The position numbers were made by a program, and so were the translations under genes. Below the pieces are notes generated by a model that made no database searches, was not told the DNA's origin, and saw only the letters and a program-made list of their open reading frames with translations. From contig QEOQ01000204.1 of NCBI GenBank assembly GCA_010279815.1, positions 993,561-1,057,560 on the forward strand: a stretch of 64,000 nt of DNA. Direction: 5' to 3'. The stretch is from Brachionus plicatilis (Eukaryota > Rotifera > Eurotatoria > Ploima > Brachionidae). Of this stretch, positions 1 to 10,922 are shown in pieces (the first letter of the stretch is position 1; each line of letters begins with the position of its first letter).

Positions 1-180
1 AATTCTTATTTTAAATTCATTACTCTATTTTATTTTTACATTTAAGTTGTAACTAATAAATAGATTTTTATATTTATAATTTAAATAAATCAAATTGTTA
101 AAAATTAAAATTTTATTTCTGAACCAGAAACTGTTATCTATCTTATAAAAATTAGAAAAAATTAATTTTTCACTTTCAAG

Positions 181-456
181 CAATACAAGTGCAATTCGAC
201 AGAAATCGATGACGATGACCTAATGCGTGATATCCAAGAGCTTTCAGGCGGCGCATCAAAGGTTTTTAATAGATTTGTTCACATAGCTAATGATTTTACC
301 AAAACAGCAAGTAAAAAACGCAATGACAAGAACTCACGTTTTAGTTTCGACGACTATGCATCTGAAACAAAGAGCAATTTTTTCAATTCACCTAATAACA
401 CTGAGAACAAGCTTGGATTTTCTCTAAGTCCAAACATTAGTTGTAATCCAAGTTAG
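181..456 (+). CDS. 3' terminal exon of an unidentified gene (partial)
   Basis: An open frame starts right after a pyrimidine-rich acceptor (tttcactttcaag, ending at 180) and runs 91 codons to a TAG at 454-456, so this is probably the last exon of a gene whose earlier part lies upstream of or near the window edge. The peptide begins QYKCNSTEIDDDDLMRDIQE, is hydrophilic, rich in Asn, Ser and Lys, and has no membrane segment or Cys/His cluster. An ATG at 223 in the same frame could give a shorter protein. Poly(A)-like AATAAA-type sequence follows near 520-530. I do not recognise the family. An ArfGAP-type tail was considered but not supported. Confidence 0.4.
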   Translation, partial: QYKCNSTEIDDDDLMRDIQELSGGASKVFNRFVHIANDFTKTASKKRNDKNSRFSFDDYASETKSNFFNSPNNTENKLGFSLSPNISCNPS

Positions 457-695
457 GAAACTTAATTTTATTTAACTGTTGAGCATTTTTCAATTTTTTA
501 GCCGATTCCTTGATTTATTAATTAATAAAATTTTTTAAAATTTTTTTTGATTTTTTATTCAATTTTCACCATTGCAAATTTTTTGTCTGGATAAGATTTA
601 TAAAGCTGATAAAAAATTAAATAAATTTTGCTTTTTTTGGGTCTTTCTTAAAATTGAACTAATAAAAATTAAAGTTAAACTCAGAATTTGAAGAA

Positions 696-1520
696 ATGAC
701 GTTCTCACCGAGTGCAAGACTTGCTAGTCACAAAGAGATGTACAAGTCTCCTTGTAGACAAAAGGCTCAAAATTCTCATATGAACAAAGAAATTGGGTTA
801 ACTGAGAGTCCCACATGGAGAAATGCTTACAAAAAGCGTTGTTTTGATGAATTCAAAAAAAGTCGACAAAAATTAATTAACCGATTCAGAAGCTGCCAAG
901 TAAATTTAATTTTTAAGAATTAAAAATGTTTAATTTTTTAAAAGATTAATGATGCCAGCAAAAAAACAAAATTTAAAGATTACCTTGAGGAAGAATTAGA
1001 AAAAATTTGTTTGCTTGAGGCAGAGAGCAATGCGATTTCTGTTGACGAAGCGCTAGAAATTTACAAGCAAATTCAGGAAGAAATTATTCCAAATGATCTG
1101 GATGAAGCTCAGTTAGACGAGCTTTTAAAAAGCCAAGAAAGAGAAGAGCTAATGAACCAGGATTCCATTTATCATGCCCTATCTGATGAATTTAGCCGAA
1201 TTTTTTGTCCAATTTGCCAAAAAGAATTCTTGGTTCAGGAGAATTCAGTGATCTATTGCAAAAATTTTCTCAAAAAAAACTGTAATTTTAGAATAAACTG
1301 CTACGAGGCTAGAATTGACTTACCCAAGCTAGCCGAGCGATTGAATACTGCACTTGTCAACCACAATTGCAGTGAAGTACCAAGTTTTCAGTTCAAAACC
1401 AAGGATCAAATGAGCCAAAGTGACTTGATTTTAATCAATCAGTTAAGCTCATTTCCGACACACTCATGTTTTTTGGTAATGTCTTGCGAAAATTGCTCCC
1501 TAATGCAATCATTAATTTAA
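696..1520 (+). CDS. RPAIN: RPA-interacting protein (RPAIN/RIP-alpha-like)
   Basis: Two exons, 696-899 and 945-1520, split by a 45-base GT-AG intron in phase 0, give 259 residues (human RPAIN is about 220). The N-terminal block SPTWRNAYKKRCFDEFKKSR followed by LINRFR matches the family signature (SPPW-K-AFRQRC...SR-RLLNRYR). A long acidic helix region follows, then a C-terminal zinc-binding domain with CPIC, a second Cys pair around YCKNFLKKNC, and a final MSCENC. RPAIN carries replication protein A into the nucleus as an importin-beta adaptor; this function is from family knowledge. The ATG at 696 is chosen because it opens the frame just before the conserved block. KRIT1 begins about 300 bases downstream on the same strand, and no conserved gene structure is visible between them. 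Confidence 0.85.
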
Positions 1521-1834
1521 TTTATTAATGTGTAAATTACTGTGGGCTTCCGCTTAAAAATTATAAAAATTTTATAACCAATTTTTTTTTTAAAATTCAA
1601 AATTGACATGTAATTTAGACTTTTTTCTCAATGAATTAAATAAAATGTTAATAAATCTGTTTTCTTTTGTTGGCTTCAAATTCACAGGTAAGGACTGAGT
1701 TTCAAGACTTGCATTAAGAGTATAATGTGGAATTTAAATTTGTTTTCAATTGAATAATATTAAAAAATAAAGGTAGAAGAATTAACTAAGCTGTAATTTG
1801 AATTTGAATTTCTGGAATTTTTGATTGCAAAAAA

Positions 1835-4800
1835 ATGACGAATGTTGTCGACGAAATTCGGAATAGCAAGCCTGGATTCGCGGATAAATGCGAGCTGGTC
1901 ATCATAAATCCGTGCTTTAATAATCGTTTTTATCAGGTTTTAAATTTTCTAATAAACAAGATAAGTTTTTTTTTTTTAAATTTTATTCAAAGACTGATTT
2001 AGTTTCATTGAATTCATATTCAACAGATTACAGTGAATTGGTTAACAATGCTAGAAAACAAAATGCACCACCTGAACCTGTCTCTAATTTGGCACGATCT
2101 CATTTTTTGAGGCTATCGGAAAAAAAATCCTCAGATGACCCTAATTCTAAGTAAAGATTAAAAAAAAAAAATTTTTTTCGTCTAAAATTAAATAATTATG
2201 AAGGCCCAAAAAAGTCCACCCATTGCATCTGGCTTGTTCTATTGGTAATGTCGAAAAGGTGAGAAAATATGTTGAAAAAGATGGCTACGATCCCATGAAA
2301 CCCGATTCCCAAGGGTTGTTTCCTTTGCATCATGCAGTCATTGCCAATAAAAAAGACTGTGTCGATTTGCTTCTTAATTCTTATAAATGTAACCCGAATG
2401 TTGGCGATTTGAATGGAATGACCCCTCTTCACCATGCAGCACAGTTAGGATTAGTTGAAATTATAAAGACCCTTGTTGTTCATCCTGATATTGACTTGGT
2501 ATTTTTTTTCAAAAGGAAAAATCAAATCTAAAGTTTTATGAAAGATTGGTAAAAATTCGGATGGTAAAACAGCAATTCAATTAAGTGAATTGAGCAATTA
2601 TTTTAATAGTAAAACATGCAGTGAGCTATTGAGGGACAGGCTAAGTCGACCGGTAACATTTATCAAAATTTATTAAGAATTTAAGAAATTTAATTCAAAT
2701 TTTGTGTCAAGCCAAGGCAAATAGTTGTAAAGTTAATGGATGGAACAGAGCTAAATTTGAGCTTAATGTCTGGATCAAATACAACTGCTGAACAGCTTCG
2801 CTCTCAAATAGATATTGTAAACGAAAATAATTTTTAAAATTTACTCAATTTTTTCATTGTAGAAACTTTGTTTGGATCAAGAAAGCACAAGCTGTTTTTC
2901 TTTATGGATATGTTCCAAACATTTGAGTATTTTTGATTTTTAAATCAAGCAGTTAACTAAAAATTAAAAATTCCCTACAGAACTTCAGTTAAAACCGGAA
3001 CACAAACCACTTCAGCATTTAGCTGACTGGAAAAGGTGCATCGTTTCGCAATTGACAAATGTGGATCCTTTGAAAGAAGAGCCCAATTTGGTTCTAATGA
3101 GAGATGCAATGTGCTCTCTGAAATCTGAAAAAAAGGTAAGACTTATTTTGTCTTATATCAATAAATCATGTTTTATCATCAATTAATGATTCATATAATT
3201 AGCAATATATTATAAACCAATGAATAAACAAGAAATTATCAATAAACTTTAATAAAAATATTTGCAATCCGATGCCTGTTTTTTTAAAATTAAAAAAAAT
3301 TAAAATACCTTTGCAAATACAGAAACTAAAATAAATTTAAAATAGAAAATAAAAGAAAATTCCAAATAAATAAAATAGGTAAAAAAAAATTATTGAACCA
3401 TGGGACTGTTCGTAGATTAAGTATGGTACCGATTATACAAGGGAATTGAGTATTCGCAAAAAGTCTGTTTAAGTATACTTTTAAATTTTTCTTTTGTTTT
3501 TTAAGAAAAGAGATATTAATAAAAGAAATAAAAAATAAAAGATTTGTTAGCTATCCTCGATTGACCCAAAATAAAAACGATGAATTTCTTATTTTTTAAT
3601 AAGAGTTTTTTATGTTACGTGTTGAATTAATTTTATTCTTTTGTTTATACATTTTAACTGAGTGTATTTATTTTTGGATCAAAGAACTACAGTCAAGTTA
3701 TGTATAAATCATTATACAACTTAAACCTATACATCGCTTATAAGATAATTAACGTTTACTTTGAATATTCTTAAATTAATGAATGATCTAATCTAGTGAT
3801 ATAAACAAGGTGGTCGAAAGACTATGAAATTTTCAAAAATATGGAGAACACTCTTATACCTCGTTAAATGATTAAAAGATTTTATGAAAGCGAAACATAA
3901 AATTTAATTAAAGAGACATATAAAAATAGCTAGATTAAGATATTAGACTAAGTTCAAAATTCAAAATTTTAAGCCCTGAATTTTTTTAATTAAACGCTAT
4001 TTAAATAATAGAAAAAAATTGATTAAGATATTTTTATTGAACTTCTGCTCACTAAAAATAATATTTTTATATTCTGAATGATAAAATTTCTAAAATTAAT
4101 TGTTAACTATTAATTATTTAAAATTTTACTTTTATTAATCTACTTATTTTCAAAAATATATTTTTTGAGATTAGATATTTTTGAGACTTCCAAAATAAAT
4201 ATTTTTTGATTAAATAATTAAGATATTGATTTAACAAAATTTTTTAAGCAATTTTTTAACCTTATGATTTTTTCCAAAGCTAAGAATTGCTAATTAATTC
4301 ATGGTATTAGGTTTTTTTATTAAATTGTCCCCGAATTCTCTTATAAGAAATTATGATTGAAAAATAATCATAAATTTGTTAATATAAATATATATAAAAT
4401 TACTTTCAAAAATTTAACATGGTTGTATTTGACAAATTAATCAAAACCCGTTCGCCATGTTAAAAGATATGTATACGAGAATGGGCGGTGCTTCTCATTT
4501 AATATAAAAAAATTAATTGAAAGAGACTTAACAACTGTCTTTCTCTTACTATTAAAAATAAATTGTTGGGCCTTTATTTAAATTGAATAAAGCGCTAATT
4601 AGAAATAAAAATTTAAATTTAAAAAAAATTTGAATTATTGATCAATTATATATAAATGGATTGAAAAATCAAGCTAGCTTTCACAAAATTGACTGCTCCA
4701 GCTCTATCGCCTCCATGATCAACTGTTAAATTGAGTTGAGTTGTACCAGGCTAATCAAGCGAAATGTACCAGGCTAATCAAGCGAAATGTACCAGGCTAT

Positions 4801-6361
4801 TCAAGCGAATTGTACCAGGCTAACCAAGCGAAATGTACCAGGCTAACCAAGCGAACTGTACAATGTATCAAAAGTATGCCATGCAATTAAATATTCAGCC
4901 AAATCATTTCTTCAAATTTTTATTTGCGGATATTTTGACCAGAGTCATTATTCTTCCTTAATTTCTCAAGACCAAAAACACATTTTTTAAATGATTTAGT
5001 TTTCTTAGATTTAGTTAAATCCTTTCTATTGAATTATACGGGAACAAAAACGTCAAATTTTAAATTTTGATTTTAAAATAGCAAAATTACCTACATAGGA
5101 AATAATTATACAAATATCCTTTTGTACCCTTTGTACTAGCTGATAATTAAAAATGTTAAAAAAAAATCAACTCTAAACCTAAAGCAAGATAAACAAATAT
5201 TGCAGGGGAGGTGCGGAGGGGGCGCAGCCCCCTCCGCGACTTCAAATTTTAAAACTAAATCAGAAATTTTATTTTGCCTTTTTATCATTCTTTTTTAAAT
5301 TATCTGAGATATTCCTCAATTTAAGAAAATTGTTCCTTGTTCACTTAAGAAATTAAGAGGGTAAACAATCGAATTAATCTCAATGGAGAATTAAAATACT
5401 GTTAATTTATTGAATTTTATCACTATTTTTTTTTGCTATAATCAAATATTTAGTTAAAAAAATTTAAAAAAAAAAAAAAAAAAGATTTTCAAAAAGCAAA
5501 CTCAAAATATTTCTAACAATTTTTAATCAAGATTCAAAATCAAACTGCAACAAAACTCCTCTGCTATGAAGCTTACTATAATTATATACATTCAATGTAT
5601 GTTAGCAGCGAACAAGATGCAGCGATTCTTGCAGTTATATTCATGAGAATGTTGAATGATTCATTAAAGATAAAAGACTGGATTCAATTTTTTAAATCGG
5701 AGTAAAGTTTGAATCAAAAATAAAACAACTCAAATTTTTTAAAATTTTTTCAGACGCAAAAATTTAAGAATATTTGTACCTTTAAAGCACCTTTTCAACA
5801 AGACAGTTCTAGATTGGGTTAAAATTATCTCAAACGAATGGGAGCGGTCATCATCTCAACTAGGCTCTCTCAACCAATTTGTAAGTAATTAAATTTTTAC
5901 GGCTTAATACGGTAAATTTAAAATTATTTTTGATAGAAATTGCAAATTAAATTTTTGTCCCATTGTTGGAGTTTTTCCAATTACGGTTCGGCATTTTTCT
6001 CAGCAGCGATTCCAAAAAATAATGTAAACAAATTTAAACAATTTTTGAAGCCACTTATGCAATTTTATTTAGCATGTTCATATTTGTGTCAACTATCAAG
6101 GTGTTCATTTCCTAAATAAGCTAACAAGAGTAAGCTTGCTTTAAAAAAGTTTTAAATGTCAATGTTCTGATATTTTAAAAGGAATTGGATTTTTTTTATC
6201 CGTATCAGGATATAATTTGGAAAGTGCACTACTCTCCGGATTCGATTGAATTTTTTTCCAAAAAAGCCAAGCAAAGTGTCCTAGTTTACACTAAACAAAA
6301 CAATTTAATTAATCAACTGATGTACAAATTAGAAAACAATCAAAAAATATTTGATAAATAA
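1835..6361 (+). CDS. KRIT1: KRIT1/CCM1-like ankyrin-FERM scaffold, lacking the Nudix region
   Basis: Twelve exons: 1835-1936, 1993-2150, 2204-2498, 2545-2652, 2712-2816, 2863-2926, 2981-3135, 5532-5701, 5754-5880, 5937-6023, 6073-6129, 6182-6361. All phases agree, giving 535 residues (human 736). Order: an NPxF-type motif (VIINPCF), ankyrin repeats (HPLHLACSIGN, FPLHHAVIAN, MTPLHHAAQLG), then a FERM domain. FERM F1 has the family-specific LMDGTEL...SGSNTTAEQL and LQLKPEHKPLQHLADW; F2 has CYEAYYNYIHSMY; F3 has CWSFSNYGSAFFSA, VNYQGVHFLNK and SVLVYTKQNNLINQLMYKL. KRIT1 is a cytoplasmic and junctional scaffold that binds Rap1, ICAP1 and CCM2 in vertebrates. An in-frame stop lies upstream of the chosen ATG, and the N-terminal Nudix fold and first two NPxY/F motifs are absent. 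An undetected upstream exon remains possible. Confidence 0.87.
4742..4860. repeat. 23-base minisatellite, five units
   Basis: Five consecutive units of TGTACCAGGCTAATCAAGCG plus three more bases (AAA, AAT or AAC), differing at one or two positions such as AATC, ATTC or AACC in the middle. The array is direct, without spacers, and lies inside the large KRIT1 intron. Confidence 0.95.
5213..5237. repeat. GC-rich perfect hairpin
   Basis: Arms GCGGAGGGGG and CCCCCTCCGC pair perfectly over 10 bases around a CGCAG loop. It stands alone in AT-rich intron sequence. It may be the end of a mobile element; nothing in the flanks confirms this. Confidence 0.85.
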
Positions 6362-8812
6362 AAATATTTTTAAATTAAAATGCTTTGAAGGTTGTTTTTT
6401 TTTCAAAATATTTAAAATTAAAATATTTTTCTGGATACATTTCTTGAAATAAAAAATTGCCAAAACGAGTAATTTAAATATTACATAACATAACACACAC
6501 ACACACAATATTTCTTACAATTATTCATTTAATATTTGCATTATAAAAATTCTCCTAATTGTCAAACAATATGTTAAATTTTCTAATTTTGCTTAGTAAC
6601 TAATTTCATGTGTAGGCTTCCTGACGTTTATGTTAACAATTATTGCTGCAAATTGATTTTTTATTATTTGTATTAATTTTTTTTCCTGTTTTATTGAAAG
6701 GTAAATTATTAATTAAATTTGCTAATGATTTTTTTAGTTCTATAGGCACTAGATATTCTTTAACTATTGTTTCATTTTATTCAATAAATATAATTTATCT
6801 TTAAACAAATGAAAAAATGGATAATTTTTGATTTTGACTTTTTTTTTTATATCAGCTTTTTAAATAAAATTAAAAAAAAATATATGATTTTCCACAGACA
6901 AGCTTTTTATTTGTAAAAAATTTATTTTTGAAAAGTATTTTAAAAATAACAATTTTTTTTTCGTTTGAATTATCTATCTATTGAAATATATTTTTATACA
7001 TGATTGATTTTGTTACGAAAAAATCAAAATTCAAACTCTATTTATCAAGTTGCCATTGACGCACTTTTGATTGCTTTGAGGCATTTATAAATTAATTGCT
7101 CTTAAAATCAAGAATTTTTAGTTTCTGACATAATTTATTAGTAAATTTTGTCCGAAATTAAATTAATACTTTAGCAATTTTTTTTTGTTTTATAGATTGA
7201 TAAATTGACGAAGAATACTAATGTTTAAGATAATTTTTTTACCATGTCTCTTAAGGAAAAGAAATAGAAAAAACGTTAAAATTTTAAACAAAAGTGGTTG
7301 TAGTAAGGTTTCATGTTCGTTTTAAAATTATTTTAAATTTAATGCTTCAAAATTTGTATGGGTTTTTGGTTAAGATTTGTCAAGTCAAGAAAAATTAAGT
7401 TTATTTAAAAATTAAAATTGCTAATTATTTTATTTTTTTTAAACCAGTTGCAACAATTAAAATTGTGTTGACAAAATGACATTTTTTTAATCTTTAATTT
7501 TTTATTAAGGTGTATGTTTTCGAAAATTTCATAAAATATTTATCTTTATCTATTTTCAGATAAAATTAAAAATACTTAAAATCAAATCTTTTGAAATCAA
7601 GCAGTTTTCTTGTATCATTTTTCATAGCCGTATTTTTTTGTCGAGAATAATGTTAAATTATTGCTTCAAATGAATTTTTTTTTGTAATAAATGTTCAAGT
7701 TAATTTTGTTCGAAAGAATAGATTAATTCGAAAGAATTTCAATAGCTTATTTTATATTTTAAAAAATAATTTAGAATCGGTTAGTTGAATTGGAAACATA
7801 GCCTTGCTTTTAATTAAAAGATTGAGATTTTCGATTAAATTATTTTTTAATAAAAAGTCAATTATAAATTGAGATTAAATGGGTAAAATTATGAAAAAAA
7901 CTTCCTGAAATGTTCTTAAAATCGATAGAATGATTAAATGTAGACAAGCTTTATTTGAAAAAAAAGCACTTTTTTATAACTTCTTTTTTTTAAGTACCAT
8001 CTAAAGAAATTGATCGTAAATGAAATTATTTTAATTCCTAGGTGTTTTTTAAGCCTTATTGTGAGTGATTTATATATATAACAAGCGCAATTTAATATTT
8101 ATTTTGGATAATTTGTTATGTCAAATTTTCTTAAAATTTTTGATTCATCTGAGATTTTATATTTTTCAAAGCTTTTAATTTTTTATCGTCTTATATTCCT
8201 AAAAATTATCATATTTTTGGTCTATTTGACCTGATGAAAAAAGCTTTTTACTCAAGAAAGCCATGTGATTTGATGATGAATTTGAATTGATAAAGCTTTA
8301 ACTAATAAATTCATGATTTTGAATTGTTAAAAAATGAGATTTTCTAAATAAATTAAAATATTTCCAATATAGAAAAAAAAGCCTTACAAATCTTTTTCAT
8401 TTAAATTTAATAATCTTATAATTTATACTTGATATTTTTATATTTTTTTGATGATTTTTTACTCTAAAATGTTATAAAATTATGAGTTTTATTGTTTCTA
8501 CATTGATAAAATTTTTTAAAACGCTTTTTCTATAAACTTTATATTTATGAACTATTTTATCTTTTTAAATTTTCGTTAAAACAGGTTCCTTTTTGCAATC
8601 GGGTATAAAAATATTTTATTAAAATAAATCAAAATTATTTTCAAGTATTATTCATTTTTTATGTAATACGATCTTCGGTACAATTGAGTGTGACAATTTT
8701 TTTAATTTTGTGAATTTTGTGTTGAAAATACTTTTTGCAATCATAATAAATACCCACGAATTTTAGATAAAATGTTTTAATAAAAAAAATTTTTTTAATT
8801 TAAATTATTCAA
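6362..8812. other. AT-rich intergenic stretch
   Basis: Between KRIT1 and the first MGAT2 gene. Only AT-rich low-complexity sequence and a short (AC)n run at about 6493-6507 are seen. No ORF with protein-like composition and no RNA gene was recognised. Confidence 0.7.
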
Positions 8813-10656
8813 ATGCTTTGTTCAATTTTTAAAAGACGCGGCATAAAACCAAAGTTAATTTTAACAATTTTTTTAACACTTTTATTCATCTGGTTCCAAT
8901 ATTCAGAAAAAAGTTCTAAACCGGTTTTAAATGAACGGAAAATTAGTCATATTGATGATCTCAGTGTAAAAACCATCAACTCTCCAAATAAAAGTCAAAC
9001 CTTAGAAGAAAAAATAAAGCAACTTAACGACGAGCAAAGCATAAATAATTTTTATTTTATTAGACAAATTTTAAAAAATGAAGAAATCGAATCTTCGAAG
9101 TTGTTGAATCAAACAAATATGAAATATCCCTATCCAACTCCAAAATTTATGGTCATTCTTATTCAGGTTCATTCTCGGCTAAATTATTTAAAAGAACTTA
9201 TAAATTCACTTCGTGAAACTCGAAATATCAACGAAACATTAGTCATATTTTCTCATGACATATTCGACCAAGATATCAATAAATTGATCGAATCGATTGA
9301 TTTTTGTGCTGTTTGTATTTAAATCCAAAATTTTTGTCATCAGTTATTTTTTATTGATGACTAAAAATTAAAAATTGAAAAATTAAATTTATTTTTATTT
9401 AAGACCCTACAAATTTTTTATCCATTTTCAATTCAAGTTTATCCTGATAAATTTCCGGGACATGATCCGAATGATTGTCCTAAGTCAATAAAAAAAGAAG
9501 AGTAAAGAAAATTTTAAAACTTTTTTTTAAATTTTTTAAAAATTTTTTATTTAGAGCCAAATTACGAAAATGTAACAATGCTGATAACCCAGATACTTTT
9601 GGTCACTATAGAGAAGCTACCATTGTTCAAATAAAACATCACTGGTTTTGGAAAGTAATTAAACCACAATAATAAAAAATATAAACGTGTCTAAAATTAA
9701 AATTAAAAGTTAAATTTTGTGTTTGATAAAATCAAGATAACGAAAAATCTCAAGAATCTTCATGTTTTACTTCTTGAAGAAGATCATTATGTTTTTCAAG
9801 ATTCTATTCATATCATTAGAAAATTAACCAAAGAGTATTTTTTTTCATCTATTAAAATTTTAATTTTTAATTTTTCTCACAGAATTTTGAGCGATGTTGA
9901 TTTGGTTTCATTGGGATATTTTAAAGGAAAGAGCCAGCTTTTCGACCCAAAATCATTAAAATCGGTAAATTTTCTTTTTATTTCATAAAACATTCTAATT
10001 TAAGAATAATTTTTAAGTGGTCTAAAGCGTATTGGTGGGCATCAAGTAATGGAATAGGCTTTGTAATACCAAGAATTCTATTTGAAAAAATTAAAGGGTG
10101 CTCCAAGGTAATTTTTCATTCTTTTTTTAATTCAAATCAAAAGAAAATCAAGAATATTATGAAAGATGTTTTGCGAATATGATGATTACAACTGGGTAAT
10201 TTGAATTTTGACCGAAAATTTAACTCTAAAAAAAGCTTAATTTTAGGACTGGTCGCTTCAATTTGTTGTTCAAAAATGCTTTAAAGATCATTTAATCTCA
10301 TTATATCCCACATTTTCCAGAGTGGCTCATTTGGGTGAATGGTTTGTTAATTTCAATTGGAAAAGTTAAAAAAAAATTTAATATTTTGTTTTTTAGTGGC
10401 ACTCATTTTAAGAGTAAAGCATGCGATTCAAACCTTAAGTTAACAGAGATGAAAAAAAAATATCAAGCCTCGGCATCAAGCTTTTTTCCAGAATCGATTT
10501 CTATGAGTGGTAAAGTGGTTGGAATGCGAAAAATTAAAAAGTCCAACGGAGGTTTTTTTGGTGCTAAATTTAACCAAACATTTTAAAGAATCTGTTTTTT
10601 TAGGATGGTCTGATCCTAGAGATCATGAGCTTTGTAAAAGTTTTGTTGTTAGATAA
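8813..10656 (+). CDS. MGAT2: MGAT2-type N-acetylglucosaminyltransferase II, copy A
   Basis: Ten exons: 8813-9310, 9404-9501, 9555-9654, 9710-9834, 9883-9964, 10018-10107, 10166-10195, 10247-10341, 10397-10551, 10604-10656; 441 residues (human 447). It is a type II membrane protein: a short basic cytosolic N-terminus, one membrane segment at about residues 13-30 (LILTIFLTLLFIWF), a stem, then the catalytic domain. Family motifs are QVHSRLNYLKELINSL, VIFSHDIFD, FGHYREA, the metal-binding LLEEDHY, YDDYNWDW and a C-terminal SNGGWSDPRDHELCKS. The enzyme adds beta-1,2-GlcNAc to the alpha-1,6 mannose arm of N-glycans in the Golgi (family knowledge). It sits tail to tail with a paralog, 266 bases from stop to stop. 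Confidence 0.94.
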
Positions 10657-10922
10657 CCTGAATAAACTTTGAAATAAAATGATTTTTTTTTCTCCAGAAT
10701 TATTAAATTTATCTTGCTGAAAATGGCATGTAAATTAAATTTTCAACAAAACAAACTACAAATATTTTTTATTTAACTTTTAATTATCGTTTTTAGGCTA
10801 TTGATGATAAGTTAATGTTTATATTTATATTTGATTTATAAAATGTGGATGACTAAAAAAAAAGGTAAAAATATGAAAAAGATGACTGTGTGACGAAGTC
10901 TTTGAAAAAAATTTGACCATCA

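Larger units (their letters stand above)
3136..5531 (+). other. 2.4 kb intron of the KRIT1-like gene
   Basis: The intron has donor AAG|GTAAGA and acceptor ATCAAG|ATTC, both phase 0. All other introns of the gene are 45-60 bases, so this one has been enlarged. It is AT-rich and lacks coding ORFs. It contains a 23-base minisatellite (4742-4860) and a GC-rich hairpin (5213-5237), each listed separately. A somewhat less AT-rich stretch at about 4435-4580 is not assigned. Confidence 0.8.

Noticed and set aside
4742..4860. Short repeat array considered as a CRISPR
   Set aside because: The units are contiguous without spacers and lie in an animal intron.
5213..5237. Rho-independent terminator
   Set aside because: The hairpin lies in a eukaryotic intron and has no functional context for bacterial termination.
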